From assembly GCF_010500815.1 (NCBI RefSeq), contig NZ_JAAAMG010000001.1, forward strand, positions 434,001-498,000: a DNA stretch of 64,000 nucleotides. The letters run 5' to 3'. Below are positions 26,728 to 36,556 of this stretch, one piece after another (positions within the stretch are counted from its first letter, which is position 1; the number at the start of each line of letters is the position of its first letter). The translations under genes and the position numbers were made by a program. This stretch comes from Jiella pacifica. Lineage in GTDB: Bacteria > Pseudomonadota > Alphaproteobacteria > Rhizobiales > Rhizobiaceae. Under the pieces are notes generated by a model. That model searched no databases. It worked only from the letters and a program-made list of their open reading frames with translations, and had not been told where the DNA came from.

Positions 26728-28211
26728 CGGAACTGCTTTGGGAGACGGCCGTCCTCATCGACGCGCTGCAGGCGCGCCCGATGGGCGATCTGCCCGAGGG
26801 CGTGACCGGTATCTCCATCGATACCCGCAGCCTCGAAAGTGGCGAAGCCTTCTTCGCCATCAGGGGCGAGCGCTTCGACGGCCATGATTTCCTGTCGACC
26901 GCGCAACGGGCCGGTGCCGGCATCGCCGTCGTCGCCGAGCAGAAGCTGCCGGCCCTCGGCCGGGTGCAGATCCCGATGCTGGTGGTCGACGACGTCCTGA
27001 AGGCGCTATCCCGGCTCGCCGAGGCCGCCCGTGCGCGGTCCAAGGCGAAGATCGTCGCGGTGACCGGCAGCGTCGGCAAGACCACCACCAAGGAAGCGCT
27101 GCGCCACGGCCTTGCCGCAGTCGGCAGCGTCCATGCGAGCGCCGCTTCCTTCAACAATCACTGGGGCGTCCCGCTGTCCCTCGCCCGGTTGCCGGCCGAG
27201 ACGAGCTATGCCGTCTTCGAGATCGGCATGAACCATCCGGGCGAGATCCGCCCGCTGGTCAAGCTCGTTCGTCCCGACGTCGCCATCGTCACCTTGATCG
27301 CGCCGGCCCATCTCGGCCATTTCCGCGACCTCGACGAGATCGCCGAGGCGAAGGCGGAGATCTTCGAGGGCGTGGTGCCGGGCGGCACGGCGATCCTGAA
27401 TGCCGACGATCCGAAATGCGGCCTGCTCGCCGACTATGCCCGCAAGACAGGCGTCGCCAATATCGTGACGTTCGGCGAGGGTGCCGGCGCCGATTTCAGG
27501 CTGATCGCCTACGAGGCGACGCGCGAGGGCGCCAAGGTCGACGCGGAGATCGCCGGCGAGCCGCTGCGCTTCTCGCTGGCGACGCCCGGCCGCCACATGG
27601 CTCAGAACGTTCTCGCCGTTCTCGGCGCGTGTCATCGCATCGGCGCCGACGTCGAGAAGGTCGCCTCGGCGCTGGCGGGGTGGCGCGCCGTCAAGGGCAG
27701 GGGCGCCCGCCACAGCCTGAGTCTCCCCGGCGGCGGCAAAGTCACGCTCGTCGACGACAGCTACAACGCCAATCCCGCCTCGATGCGCGCTGCCCTGGAA
27801 GTCCTGTCGCGGGCCGAGCCGGGCAAAGGCGCCCGGCGCATCGCCGTCCTCGGCGACATGCTGGAGCTCGGCACGTCTTCGGGTGAACTGCACGCCGCGC
27901 TGAAGGAACACGTCCTTGCGGCGAAGACCGATTTGGTATTTCTCGCCGGCGAAGAGATGAAGGCACTCGACGCGGCCCTGGCGGGCTCGCTGGTCTGCCG
28001 GTGGCACGAGAGCAGTGACCAACTCCTCGCCGATCTCGAAAGCACCATGGGCGACGGCGACGTCGTCCTGGTGAAGGCCTCCAAGAGTATTGGATTTTCC
28101 CGCTTGGTCGAAACCCTGCTGTCACGCCACGAAGATGAGACGGGGGCGGATAGACCCTCCGCCGAGCGCGGACCCGCGATGGCGGAGAAGACCTCGGGAG
28201 AGGCCAAATGA
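26724..28211 (+). CDS. murF: UDP-N-acetylmuramoyl-tripeptide--D-alanyl-D-alanine ligase
   Basis: MurF completes the UDP-MurNAc-pentapeptide by adding D-Ala-D-Ala. The 495 residues carry the P-loop [28 protein letters not shown], the nucleotide-site motif [15 protein letters not shown] and [10 protein letters not shown]. The C-terminal 30 residues are a variable hydrophilic tail ([19 protein letters not shown]). Start and stop both overlap their neighbours by ATGA (murE before, mraY after), so translation is coupled along the cluster. Confidence 0.96.
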   Translation: MTELLWETAVLIDALQARPMGDLPEGVTGISIDTRSLESGEAFFAIRGERFDGHDFLSTAQRAGAGIAVVAEQKLPALGRVQIPMLVVDDVLKALSRLAEAARARSKAKIVAVTGSVGKTTTKEALRHGLAAVGSVHASAASFNNHWGVPLSLARLPAETSYAVFEIGMNHPGEIRPLVKLVRPDVAIVTLIAPAHLGHFRDLDEIAEAKAEIFEGVVPGGTAILNADDPKCGLLADYARKTGVANIVTFGEGAGADFRLIAYEATREGAKVDAEIAGEPLRFSLATPGRHMAQNVLAVLGACHRIGADVEKVASALAGWRAVKGRGARHSLSLPGGGKVTLVDDSYNANPASMRAALEVLSRAEPGKGARRIAVLGDMLELGTSSGELHAALKEHVLAAKTDLVFLAGEEMKALDAALAGSLVCRWHESSDQLLADLESTMGDGDVVLVKASKSIGFSRLVETLLSRHEDETGADRPSAERGPAMAEKTSGEAK

Positions 28212-29290
28212 TGGCCTATCTGGCGGAATTCGCCGACACCGTCCCGCTCTTCAACGTCTTCCGCTACATCACCTTCCGCACCGGCGCGGCGATGATCACC
28301 GGCTTCATCGTCGTCTTCCTGTTCGGGCCTGCGATCATCGCCGCCCTGAGGCTGCGACAGGGCCGCGGCCAGCCGATCCGTGCGGACGGACCGCAGACCC
28401 ACTTCAAGAAGGCTGGTACGCCGACCATGGGCGGGCTGATGATCCTGTCCAGCGTCATCGTCTCGACGCTGCTCTGGGCGGACCTGCGCAACATCTACGT
28501 CTGGACGGTACTGCTGGTTACGATTGGTTTCGGCGCCATCGGCTTTTACGACGACTATCTGAAGGTGACGAAGCAGAGCGACCTCGGCTTTTCCGGCCGG
28601 GCGCGACTGGCGCTGGAATTCGTCATAGCCGGCCTCGCCGTGGGGGCGATCGTCTATGCCGGGACGGACAGTTTCGCGACCTCGCTCGCCTTCCCCTTCA
28701 TCAAGGAAGTGCTGCTGAACCTCGGCCTGTTCTACGTCGTCTTCGGCGCTTTCGTCATCGTCGGGGCGGCCAATGCCGTCAACCTGACCGACGGGCTCGA
28801 CGGCCTCGCCATCGTGCCGATCATGATCGCCGCCGCCGCCTTCGGTCTGATCGCCTACATCTCGGGCAACGTGAACTTTTCCAACTACCTGCAGATCCAC
28901 TACGTCGCCGGCACCGGCGAGCTCTCGCCCCTTTGCGGCGCGGTGATCGGCGCCGGCCTCGGCTTCCTGTGGTTCAACGCGCCGCCGGCGGCGATCTTCA
29001 TGGGCGACACCGGCTCCCTGGCGCTGGGCGGCATGACCGGGGCCATCGCCGTCGCCACCAAGCACGAAATCGTCCTCGCCATCATCGGCGGGCTCTTCGT
29101 GATCGAGGCGATGTCGGTGATCATCCAGGTCGCGTCCTTCAAGCTCACGGGCAAGCGCGTGTTCCTGATGGCGCCGATCCATCACCATTTCGAGAAGCTC
29201 GGCTGGACGGAAAGCCAAGTGGTGGTACGCTTCTGGATCATCGCCTTCATGCTTGCCTTCGTCGGTCTGTCGACGCTGAAACTGAGATGA
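28208..29290 (+). CDS. mraY: Phospho-N-acetylmuramoyl-pentapeptide-transferase
   Basis: MraY is the integral membrane enzyme that transfers phospho-MurNAc-pentapeptide to undecaprenyl phosphate, making lipid I. The 360 residues contain about ten membrane helices. Family signatures are [10 protein letters not shown], the catalytic [23 protein letters not shown] and the C-terminal HHHFEKLGW. It overlaps murF by ATGA and is followed by murD after ten bases. The product would feed MurG, which is not found in this window. Confidence 0.97.
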   Translation: MMAYLAEFADTVPLFNVFRYITFRTGAAMITGFIVVFLFGPAIIAALRLRQGRGQPIRADGPQTHFKKAGTPTMGGLMILSSVIVSTLLWADLRNIYVWTVLLVTIGFGAIGFYDDYLKVTKQSDLGFSGRARLALEFVIAGLAVGAIVYAGTDSFATSLAFPFIKEVLLNLGLFYVVFGAFVIVGAANAVNLTDGLDGLAIVPIMIAAAAFGLIAYISGNVNFSNYLQIHYVAGTGELSPLCGAVIGAGLGFLWFNAPPAAIFMGDTGSLALGGMTGAIAVATKHEIVLAIIGGLFVIEAMSVIIQVASFKLTGKRVFLMAPIHHHFEKLGWTESQVVVRFWIIAFMLAFVGLSTLKLR

Positions 29291-29300
29291 GTGAGACGAG

Positions 29301-30701
29301 ATGATTCCCGTCACCAGCCTCGCCGGTGAACGTGTCGCCCTTTTCGGCCTCGGCGGATCGGGCCTTGCCACGGCCGAGGCGCTCGTCGCCGGCGGCGCCG
29401 ACGTTCTCGCCTTCGACGACAATCCGGCCAGCGTCGAAAAGGCGGCAGAGGCCGGCATCGGGACGGGTGATCTCAGGGGTGCCGACTGGACGCGGCTGTC
29501 CGCGCTCGTCCTGTCGCCCGGTGTGCCGCTCACCCATCCGAGGCCGCATTGGAGCGTCGATCTCGCCCGCATCCATCAGGTGCCGGTCATCGGCGACATC
29601 GAACTCTTCGCCCGCGAGCGAAGGGCGCGAGCCCCCGCGGCGCCGTTCGTGGCCATCACCGGCACCAACGGCAAATCGACGACGACGGCGCTGATCGCCC
29701 ACTGTCTGAGGGTCGCCGGCAAGGATACCCAGCTCGGCGGCAATATCGGCGTCGCCGTCCTCACCCTCGATCCGCCGACGCCCGAGCGCCACTATGTCGT
29801 CGAGTGCTCGTCCTACCAGATCGATCTGGCGCCATCGATCGAGCCGACCGTCGGCCTTCTCCTCAATCTGTCGCCCGACCATCTCGATCGTCACGGCAGC
29901 ATGGGCAATTACGCCGCGATCAAGGCCCGGCTCGTCGCCAATGCCGAGATGGCGGTGATCGGCATCGACACCGAGCCCTGCCGGCACATTGCCGAGGGCC
30001 TCGCCTCCGACGGCAGGGACGTGACCCGGATCTCGCAGTCCGCCGTTCTCGATCGTGGTGTCGGCTTCGACGGCAGGAGCCTCGTCCGAAGGATGGAGGG
30101 CTTCGCCGAGGCGCGATTCGATCTGTCGTCCATCGGCTCCCTGCGCGGGCGCCACAACGCCCAGAACGCCGCCGCGGCAGTCGCCGCGTTGACCCGTCTC
30201 GGCATCGACGACGAGACGATCACCAAAGGCCTGACGAGCTTTCCCGGCCTCGTCCATCGCATGGAGCAGGTCGGCCGCGCCGGCCCGGTCCTCTTCGTCA
30301 ACGATTCCAAGGCGACCAACGCCGATGCCGCGGCGCCGGCGCTGGCGGCGTTTCAGCGCATCTACTGGATTGCCGGCGGCCTTCCGAAGGAAGGCGGCAT
30401 CGCGCCTCTGAAGCCGTATTTTCCGCGCATCGCCAAGGCCTATCTGATCGGCGAGGCGGCTCCCGCCTTCGCCGCCACTCTTGGTGAACGAATTCCTTAC
30501 GAAATCTCTGGCACACTATCGGTCGCCGTCGAACATGCGGCGGCCGATGCGAAGGCGGCCGGAGAGGATTGCGTGGTTCTCCTGTCTCCGGCCTGTGCGA
30601 GCTTCGATCAGTTTCGGAATTTCGAGGTTCGGGGCGATGCTTTCCGCGCGGCGGTGGCAGGGCTGCCGGGCATCGAGGAGATCGGCGGAGAAGCCCGATG
30701 A
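29301..30701 (+). CDS. murD: UDP-N-acetylmuramoylalanine--D-glutamate ligase
   Basis: MurD adds D-glutamate to UDP-MurNAc-L-Ala. The 466-residue protein has an N-terminal Rossmann-like domain ([16 protein letters not shown]), the Mur ligase P-loop [37 protein letters not shown] and [13 protein letters not shown]. The C-terminal domain includes [12 protein letters not shown] and [14 protein letters not shown]. The stop codon overlaps ftsW as ATGA. The order mraY-murD-ftsW is that of other alphaproteobacteria. Confidence 0.96.
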   Translation: MIPVTSLAGERVALFGLGGSGLATAEALVAGGADVLAFDDNPASVEKAAEAGIGTGDLRGADWTRLSALVLSPGVPLTHPRPHWSVDLARIHQVPVIGDIELFARERRARAPAAPFVAITGTNGKSTTTALIAHCLRVAGKDTQLGGNIGVAVLTLDPPTPERHYVVECSSYQIDLAPSIEPTVGLLLNLSPDHLDRHGSMGNYAAIKARLVANAEMAVIGIDTEPCRHIAEGLASDGRDVTRISQSAVLDRGVGFDGRSLVRRMEGFAEARFDLSSIGSLRGRHNAQNAAAAVAALTRLGIDDETITKGLTSFPGLVHRMEQVGRAGPVLFVNDSKATNADAAAPALAAFQRIYWIAGGLPKEGGIAPLKPYFPRIAKAYLIGEAAPAFAATLGERIPYEISGTLSVAVEHAAADAKAAGEDCVVLLSPACASFDQFRNFEVRGDAFRAAVAGLPGIEEIGGEAR

Positions 30702-31867
30702 TGAGTGCAGTGACGAGGCGGGAGACGGCGACGCTTCTCACGGATTGGTGGCGAAGCGTCGACAAGTGGCTTCTCGCCGCCTTCCTGATCCTTTTGGTCG
30801 CCGGCTTCATGCTGTCCTTTGCGGCAAGTCCGCCGGTCGCCGAGCGGATCGGGCTCGAGCCGTTCCACTTCGTCAAGCGGCACGCGCTCTTCCTCGCCCC
30901 CTCGGTCCTGGTGATGCTGGCCACCTCCATGCTGTCGCCCCGCGGCGTGCGGCGAGCCTCCTTCTTGATCCTTATCGGGGCAATCATCCTGATGATCGCC
31001 GCGCTGTTCTTCGGAACGGAGATCAAGGGCGCCCGGCGCTGGATCGACTTCGGCCCGCTCAACATCCAGCCGTCGGAATTCATGAAGCCCTGCTTCATCG
31101 TCATCTGCGCCTGGCTTTTGGCTGAAAAGGTCAAGCGCGCCGACGTGCCGGGCAATCTCTACGCGTTGATCCTGCTCCTGATCGTCACGGCGCTGCTCGT
31201 CGCCCAGCCCGATCTCGGCCAGACCATGCTCGTCGCCGGCGCCTGGGGCGGGCTCGTCTTCATGGCCGGCCTCTCCTGGCTGTGGATCGTCATGCTCGGG
31301 GGCGTCGGCCTTGCCGGCGCGGCGAGCGCCTATTTCATGTTCGACCACGTGGCGAGCCGCATCAACCGGTTCTGGACCGGCGAGGGCGACACCTTCCAGA
31401 CCGACCGGGCGCGCGAGGCGATCCTCAACGGCGGCTGGCTCGGCCAGGGACCGGGCGAGGGAACGGTGAAGCGGCTCCTGCCGGACAGCCACACCGACTT
31501 CGCCTTCTCGGTTCTCGCCGAGGAATTCGGCATCATCGCCTGCATGGTCCTGGCGACGCTCTTCGCCTTCGTCGTCCTGCGCGGGCTTTCCACGGCGCTG
31601 AAGCAGCGCGATCCCTTCGTGCGCCTGTCGATCTGCGGCCTCGTCTTCATCTTCGGCCTGCAGTCGATCATCAACATGGCGGTGAACCTGCAACTGATGC
31701 CGGCGAAGGGCATGACGCTGCCCTTCATCTCCTATGGCGGCTCGTCGATGCTGGCGATCGCCATGTCCGCCGGCTTCATCCTCGCTCTCACCCGCAAGCG
31801 GGCGGAGAACCGTTCCTACACCGACAAGCTCGTGCACAGGACGTGGGTGCTGCACGGGGCGACGTGA
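30698..31867 (+). CDS. ftsW: Septal peptidoglycan glycosyltransferase FtsW
   Basis: FtsW is the SEDS-family polymerase that works with FtsI at the septum. From the ATGA overlap at 30698 the protein has 389 residues with about ten membrane helices. SEDS landmarks are [29 protein letters not shown], the large periplasmic loop with [33 protein letters not shown], and the terminal [13 protein letters not shown]. It is the last gene of the cluster here. murG, murC, murB, ddl, ftsQ, ftsA and ftsZ, which normally follow, are absent downstream. Confidence 0.96.
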   Translation: MMSAVTRRETATLLTDWWRSVDKWLLAAFLILLVAGFMLSFAASPPVAERIGLEPFHFVKRHALFLAPSVLVMLATSMLSPRGVRRASFLILIGAIILMIAALFFGTEIKGARRWIDFGPLNIQPSEFMKPCFIVICAWLLAEKVKRADVPGNLYALILLLIVTALLVAQPDLGQTMLVAGAWGGLVFMAGLSWLWIVMLGGVGLAGAASAYFMFDHVASRINRFWTGEGDTFQTDRAREAILNGGWLGQGPGEGTVKRLLPDSHTDFAFSVLAEEFGIIACMVLATLFAFVVLRGLSTALKQRDPFVRLSICGLVFIFGLQSIINMAVNLQLMPAKGMTLPFISYGGSSMLAIAMSAGFILALTRKRAENRSYTDKLVHRTWVLHGAT

Positions 31868-31981
31868 TCGGTGGCGGGGACAGCGCTGGGTATGGGAGGA
31901 TCGCCAAGCGAGCCAGGGGACTCGCGGCGATCCGCCCCGCGACAAGGCGAGGGATCTCGACTTTAGGCCCCGTCGTCCCCG

Positions 31982-32614
31982 TCATGGTCCTTCGACGTCG
32001 AACGACCCGAGGAAGCGCCCGATGGCGCGGTCGATCTCGTGCTGGGGATCCTCCGGTGTCGGCATGCGGTAGATGTGCTGACGTATGCCGAGATACACGA
32101 TGCCGCCGTGGAGCGACCACAGATCTTCCAGCGTCGGCTCTGAAGGGCTCGACGCGGCGACGCGAATTTCCTTCAGAAGAGGCTCCAGCAGCGTCTTGCT
32201 CAGATGGGTCAGATAGCGCTTGTTCAACTCCGCCCCGGCAAGCCCGGAGAACATGAAGATGCGCATCCAGTCGTGGTCGAAGATGCGACTGCCATAGTCG
32301 CGATAGAAGATCGACATGCGCTCGCCGATCGGCCGTGACCGGTCGCAGATCAGCGTCGGCCAATCCGGAGAGATGCGCTCCAGATAGACGCGGCCATAGA
32401 CCGCCTCGATCAGATCCTGCTTGGTTTCGAAATATTTGAAGATCAGCGACTGGGTCACCCCGAGGCGCCTTGCAAGCTCGCGGGTCTTTCCGTCGAGACC
32501 GACCTCGGCGAAGAAACGCACCGCCTCGTCGACGATCTGCTGCTGGCGTTCCTCCGGTGGAAGGCGCCGTCGATCGATTTCGGGCCGTGCTTCGGCCGGT
32601 TCCGTTCCACCCAT
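31982..32614 (-). CDS. TetR-family transcriptional regulator
   Basis: This 210-residue repressor has a TetR HTH at about residues 22-68 (QQQIVDEAVRFFAEVGLDGK, then LARRLGVTQSLIFKYFETKQ). The helical ligand-binding domain that follows contains DHDWMRIFMFSGLAGAELNKRY. It is divergent from the hydroxylase/TRAP operon. A perfect 14-bp inverted repeat stands between the two start codons, the classic TetR arrangement, so it most likely represses that operon until the pathway substrate or a derivative binds. Confidence 0.9.
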   Translation of the reverse strand: MGGTEPAEARPEIDRRRLPPEERQQQIVDEAVRFFAEVGLDGKTRELARRLGVTQSLIFKYFETKQDLIEAVYGRVYLERISPDWPTLICDRSRPIGERMSIFYRDYGSRIFDHDWMRIFMFSGLAGAELNKRYLTHLSKTLLEPLLKEIRVAASSPSEPTLEDLWSLHGGIVYLGIRQHIYRMPTPEDPQHEIDRAIGRFLGSFDVEGP

Positions 32615-32683
32615 CGCGATTCCATTCGTTTCCGTCGCCGCCCCTCCTTGATCGAACGGCCGATCTGACGCAATATACGCTTT

Positions 32684-32718
32684 AATGATCGATCGATGAA
32701 CAAGATCGATCGATCATT
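32684..32718. promoter_or_regulatory. Perfect inverted-repeat operator between the TetR gene and the hydroxylase operon
   Basis: The arms AATGATCGATCGAT (32684-32697) and ATCGATCGATCATT (32705-32718) are exact reverse complements separated by GAACAAG. The site lies 34 bases upstream of the first operon gene and 70 from the TetR start codon. Length, symmetry and position fit a TetR-type operator, and no other function is evident. Confidence 0.75.
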
Positions 32719-32751
32719 TGGGCCTGGGAGGGTCCTCGGGAGGAGATGATC

Positions 32752-33579
32752 ATGAAGGCTTCCATCGGAGGCTACACGCGCGCCGAGACGGTGTCGCATG
32801 CGCTTTCGCTGCTCGCCGAGGCGAACGGGGCAGGGCGCCTTCTGGCGGGGGGGCAGAGCCTCATCGCGGCGCTCAATCTCGGCACGACCTCCGGCGACAT
32901 GTTGATCGACATCGCGGGGATCGGCGCATTGCGCGGCGCGAGAATCGATGGCAACCGGCTGATCATCGGCGCGCTGACGCGCCATGCGGACATCGCCAGC
33001 GACCCGCTGATCGCAGAGCATGCACCGCTGCTGGCCAAAGCCGCGCCACTGGTCGCCCATGACGCGATCCGCAATCGCGGCACCATCGGCGGCTCCCTGG
33101 CCTATGCCGATCCGGCGGCCGAGTACCCGGCCTGTGCCATCGCACTCGACGCGACGATCATTCTGGAAGGGCCGAACGGAACCCGCCAAGTCGCGGCCCA
33201 GGACTTCTTTCTCGGACTGTTCGAAACGGCGCGGGCGGACGACGAAATCCTCGCCGCGATCGCCGTGCCGATGGCGGCGGACGGCGAGCGGCACGTGATC
33301 CGCGAGGCCGCGCGCCGGTCCGGCGACTATGCGCTTGCAGGCCTTGCCGTCGTCAGGCGCGACGGCCGCCATCGCATCGGCGCCTTCGCGCTCGGCGACC
33401 GCCCGCTTCTCTGCGAGGGTGCCATGGCCGCTCTCGACGGCGGCGACATCGACGGTGCGGTCGCGGCCCTGGCGACGGACGTCGATCCGACCAGCGACAC
33501 CCAGGCGAGCGCTGCCTATCGCCGCCACCTTGCCGGCGTTCTGTTGCGCCGGATCGCGATAGACCTTGGAGTGGGCTGA
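32752..33579 (+). CDS. Xanthine dehydrogenase/CO dehydrogenase family FAD-binding subunit
   Basis: This is the medium subunit (CoxM/XdhB type) that passes electrons from the iron-sulfur subunit to the final acceptor through FAD. The 275 residues contain the FAD motifs AGGQSLIAALNLG (about 33-45) and RNRGTIGGSLAYADPAAEYPAC (about 108-129), plus a C-terminal CO-dehydrogenase flavoprotein domain. GGAGG lies eight bases before the ATG at 32752; the ATG at 32746 is too close to it. The stop overlaps the next start as TGATG. It is the first gene of the TetR-controlled operon. Confidence 0.9.
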   Translation: MKASIGGYTRAETVSHALSLLAEANGAGRLLAGGQSLIAALNLGTTSGDMLIDIAGIGALRGARIDGNRLIIGALTRHADIASDPLIAEHAPLLAKAAPLVAHDAIRNRGTIGGSLAYADPAAEYPACAIALDATIILEGPNGTRQVAAQDFFLGLFETARADDEILAAIAVPMAADGERHVIREAARRSGDYALAGLAVVRRDGRHRIGAFALGDRPLLCEGAMAALDGGDIDGAVAALATDVDPTSDTQASAAYRRHLAGVLLRRIAIDLGVG

Positions 33580-34130
33580 TGACGGACAGTTTCCAGAGCC
33601 GGATCGACCTCGAAATGACGATCAACGGCGAAGCGGTGGAGCTGACGGTGCCGGCCGGCCGTCATCTGATCGACGTCCTGCGTCACGATCTCGGCCTGAC
33701 CGGTTCGCATGTCGGATGCGAGCACGGCGTCTGCGGTGCCTGCACGATCCTCGTCGACGATTCTACGGTGCGCGGCTGCCTGACGCTCGCTGCGCAGTTG
33801 CAGGGATGCGAGGTCTGGACGATCGAGGGGCTGACCGAAAAGGGCGTGATCGCCGATCTCCAGAAAGCGTTCGTCGAGCGCAACGCGCTGCAATGCGGCT
33901 ACTGCACGCCGGGCATGCTGGCCTCGGCGAAGGCGCTGGTCGAGGCGGAGGGGGTGCCGAGCCGCGAGACCATTCGCGAGCACATGTCGGGAAACTACTG
34001 CCGCTGCACCGGCTACGAGGCTATCGTCGACGCGATCGAGACCGTGGCGCGCCAGCGCGCCGACGAAACCGGGGCGCGTTCACGCGCCGGCGAGACCGTA
34101 GCCAAAGCGCGTGCCGGAGCGAGAAGCTGA
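33579..34130 (+). CDS. Xanthine dehydrogenase family (2Fe-2S)-binding subunit
   Basis: This small subunit (CoxS type) holds two [2Fe-2S] clusters. Of 183 residues, the plant-ferredoxin-like cluster is bound by CEHGVCGACTILV and a later Cys (VRGCLTL). The second cluster is bound by QCGYCTPGM and CRCTGYEAIVDAI. The last 25 residues are an Arg/Ala-rich extension not seen in most family members. It overlaps both neighbours by TGATG, so the three subunits should be made in equal amounts. Confidence 0.95.
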   Translation: MTDSFQSRIDLEMTINGEAVELTVPAGRHLIDVLRHDLGLTGSHVGCEHGVCGACTILVDDSTVRGCLTLAAQLQGCEVWTIEGLTEKGVIADLQKAFVERNALQCGYCTPGMLASAKALVEAEGVPSRETIREHMSGNYCRCTGYEAIVDAIETVARQRADETGARSRAGETVAKARAGARS

Positions 34131-36511
34131 TGACCATCCGTTTCGACGATCCGAACCGACCGAACAGCTATATCGGCCGCACGGTCCCCCGGCCGAATGC
34201 AGGCCGCCTCGTCGCCGGGCGCGGCCGCTATGTCGATGACATCACGCTTCCGCGGATGGTCCATGTGGCCTTCGTGCGCAGCCCCCATGCGCATGCGCGG
34301 ATCGGCGCGATCGAAACGGGTGAAGCCGAGACGCTGAAGGGCGTCCTGCGGGTTTTCACCGGACGCGATCTTGCCGAGGTCTGCACACCCTGGGAAGGCA
34401 AGCTTCTCCATCTCGAAGGCATGAAGACCCCGCCGCAGCATCCGCTCGCTCTCGACCGCGCCTGCTGGGTGGGCGAACCGGTCGTCGCGGTCGTCGGCCG
34501 GACGCGCGCCGACGCGGAAGCCGGCGCCGCACTCGTCGAGGTCGAGTTCGAACCACTGCCCGTCGTCACCGACATCCGGACCGCGCTCGATCCGGATACG
34601 CCCGTCCTGCACGAGGCGCTCGGCGACAATCTCTGCTTCCGCAAAGCCAACGAGAAAGGCGAGGTCGACCGGATCTTCGCCGAAGCGCACAAGGTCGTCG
34701 AGGCGTCGTTCAAGACCGCGCGCCACACGGGCGTGACGTTGGAACCGCGCGTCATCCTGGTCGACTGGAACGCCGGCGACGGCGAGATGACGGCGCATGT
34801 CTCGAACCAGGCGCCGCACATGTTGCAGCTGCTCCTCGCCGGCCACCTCGACATCCCGGAAAGCCGGGTGCGCGTCGTCTGCGGTGATGTCGGCGGCTCC
34901 TTCGGCGTGAAGGTCCACGTCTATCCGGACGAGGTCGCGACCGCGGCCATCGCCAAGATCATGGAACGGCCGGTCAAGTTCACCTCCGACCGCATGGAAG
35001 CCTTCATCGGCGACATTCACGCCCGCGATCACGAGGCGACCGGGCGGATCGCGCTCGACGAGAGCGGCAAGATCCTCGGTTTCGACGTCGACGACTGGAC
35101 CGGCATCGGACCCTATTCGATCTATCCGCGCACCTCGGCCGTCGAGGGCCTGCAGGTCACCAATCTGATCGGCGGCCCTTACGTCTTCGACCATTACCGC
35201 TGCCGCACGTCGGTCGTCTTCCAGAACAAGGGCATCTGCGCCCAGTATCGGGCGGTCGGCCATCCGGTCGCCGTGGCGATCACCGAAGGGCTCGTCGACA
35301 AGGCGGCGGCCGAGATGGGCATCGACCCGATCGAACTGCGCCGCCGCAATCTGATCGCCGACGATGCCTATCCGCTGACCACGGCCGCGGGCCTGAAGCT
35401 CGAGGGACTCTCCCATCACAGAAGCCTCGATGCCCTCGTCGAGGCGATGGACTACGAGGCCCTGCGCGCCGAACAGAAGGCGCTTCGCGAGAAGGGCATT
35501 CATCGCGGCATCGGCATCGCCAGCTTCATCGAGCTGACCAATCCATCCCCCTTCATGTACGGCATCGGCGGCGCCAGGATCTCGGCGCAGGACGGTTGCA
35601 CGGTTCGCATGGACCCGGATGGTTCGGTCGTCGCTCTGACGGGCATCACCGAACAGGGGCAGGGCACCGAGGCGATCATGGCCCAGATCGTCGCCGAAGC
35701 CGTCGGCGTGTCTCCCCAGATGGTCCGCATTGTGACCGGTGACACCCGCGTCACGCCGTTCGGCGGCGGCACATGGGCCTCGCGCGGCGCCGGCATCGGC
35801 GGCGAGGCGGCGCTTCAGGCGGGTCGTGCGGTGCGCGGGCAGGCGCTCGAGGTCGCCGCGTCGATGCTGCAGGCGAAAGCCGGCGATCTCGACATTCGCG
35901 ACGGCATCGTCGTCGATGCGGCCACCGGCGAGGAGCGCATGGCGCTCTCCGAGGTCGGGCGCGTCGTCTATTTCCGCGGGGACACGCTGCCGAAGGGGCT
36001 GCCGCGCGAACTGATGCAGACGCGGCACTTCATCACCTCGAACTACCCCTATGCCTTCACCAACGGCGTCCAGGCCTCCTATGTCGAGGTCGATGTCGAG
36101 ACGGGCTTCGTCAAGCTCCTGAAGCACTGGTGCGTCGAGGATTGCGGACGCATCATCAACCCGCTTCTCGTCGACGAGCAGATCCGCGGCGGCATCGTCC
36201 AAGGCATCGGCGCGGCGCTGTTCGAGGAGATCTGCTACGACGGCGAGGGCCAGATCCTGAACGGCACGATGGCCGACTATCTGGTGCCGATGTCGGGCGA
36301 AATGCCGGACATGATCATCCGCCATGTCGAGACGCCGACCGAGGAAAGCGAACTCGGGGCGAAAGGCGCGGGAGAGGCCGGCACCGCCGGTGCGCCGGCC
36401 GCCGTCATGAACGCGATCAACGACGCCATCCGCCCGCTCGGCGGGTCCGTCACGCATATGCCCTTCACGCCGGAACGCATCTTGCGCGCGCTCGGCACGA
36501 TCACTGACTGA
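34130..36511 (+). CDS. Xanthine dehydrogenase family molybdopterin-binding catalytic subunit
   Basis: This is the catalytic subunit of a molybdenum hydroxylase, 793 residues. It has the N-terminal ald_xan_dh_C domain (RLVAGRGRYVDDI, FVRSPHAHARI) and the Mo-binding domains with GDVGGSFGVK and GQGTEAIMAQI. The likely catalytic base is Glu749 in GAGEAGTAGAP. Xanthine dehydrogenases usually have YRGAGRPE near the Mo site and CO dehydrogenases YRCSFR; here the loop reads QYRAVGHPVAV (372-382), so neither xanthine nor CO can be assumed as substrate. The TRAP genes after it suggest an imported organic acid or N-heterocycle, but this is inference. Confidence 0.92.
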   Translation: MTIRFDDPNRPNSYIGRTVPRPNAGRLVAGRGRYVDDITLPRMVHVAFVRSPHAHARIGAIETGEAETLKGVLRVFTGRDLAEVCTPWEGKLLHLEGMKTPPQHPLALDRACWVGEPVVAVVGRTRADAEAGAALVEVEFEPLPVVTDIRTALDPDTPVLHEALGDNLCFRKANEKGEVDRIFAEAHKVVEASFKTARHTGVTLEPRVILVDWNAGDGEMTAHVSNQAPHMLQLLLAGHLDIPESRVRVVCGDVGGSFGVKVHVYPDEVATAAIAKIMERPVKFTSDRMEAFIGDIHARDHEATGRIALDESGKILGFDVDDWTGIGPYSIYPRTSAVEGLQVTNLIGGPYVFDHYRCRTSVVFQNKGICAQYRAVGHPVAVAITEGLVDKAAAEMGIDPIELRRRNLIADDAYPLTTAAGLKLEGLSHHRSLDALVEAMDYEALRAEQKALREKGIHRGIGIASFIELTNPSPFMYGIGGARISAQDGCTVRMDPDGSVVALTGITEQGQGTEAIMAQIVAEAVGVSPQMVRIVTGDTRVTPFGGGTWASRGAGIGGEAALQAGRAVRGQALEVAASMLQAKAGDLDIRDGIVVDAATGEERMALSEVGRVVYFRGDTLPKGLPRELMQTRHFITSNYPYAFTNGVQASYVEVDVETGFVKLLKHWCVEDCGRIINPLLVDEQIRGGIVQGIGAALFEEICYDGEGQILNGTMADYLVPMSGEMPDMIIRHVETPTEESELGAKGAGEAGTAGAPAAVMNAINDAIRPLGGSVTHMPFTPERILRALGTITD

Positions 36512-36556
36512 TATCATCGAGGCCGCCCGGGCGGCCGCATCTGGGAGGAATGAACG

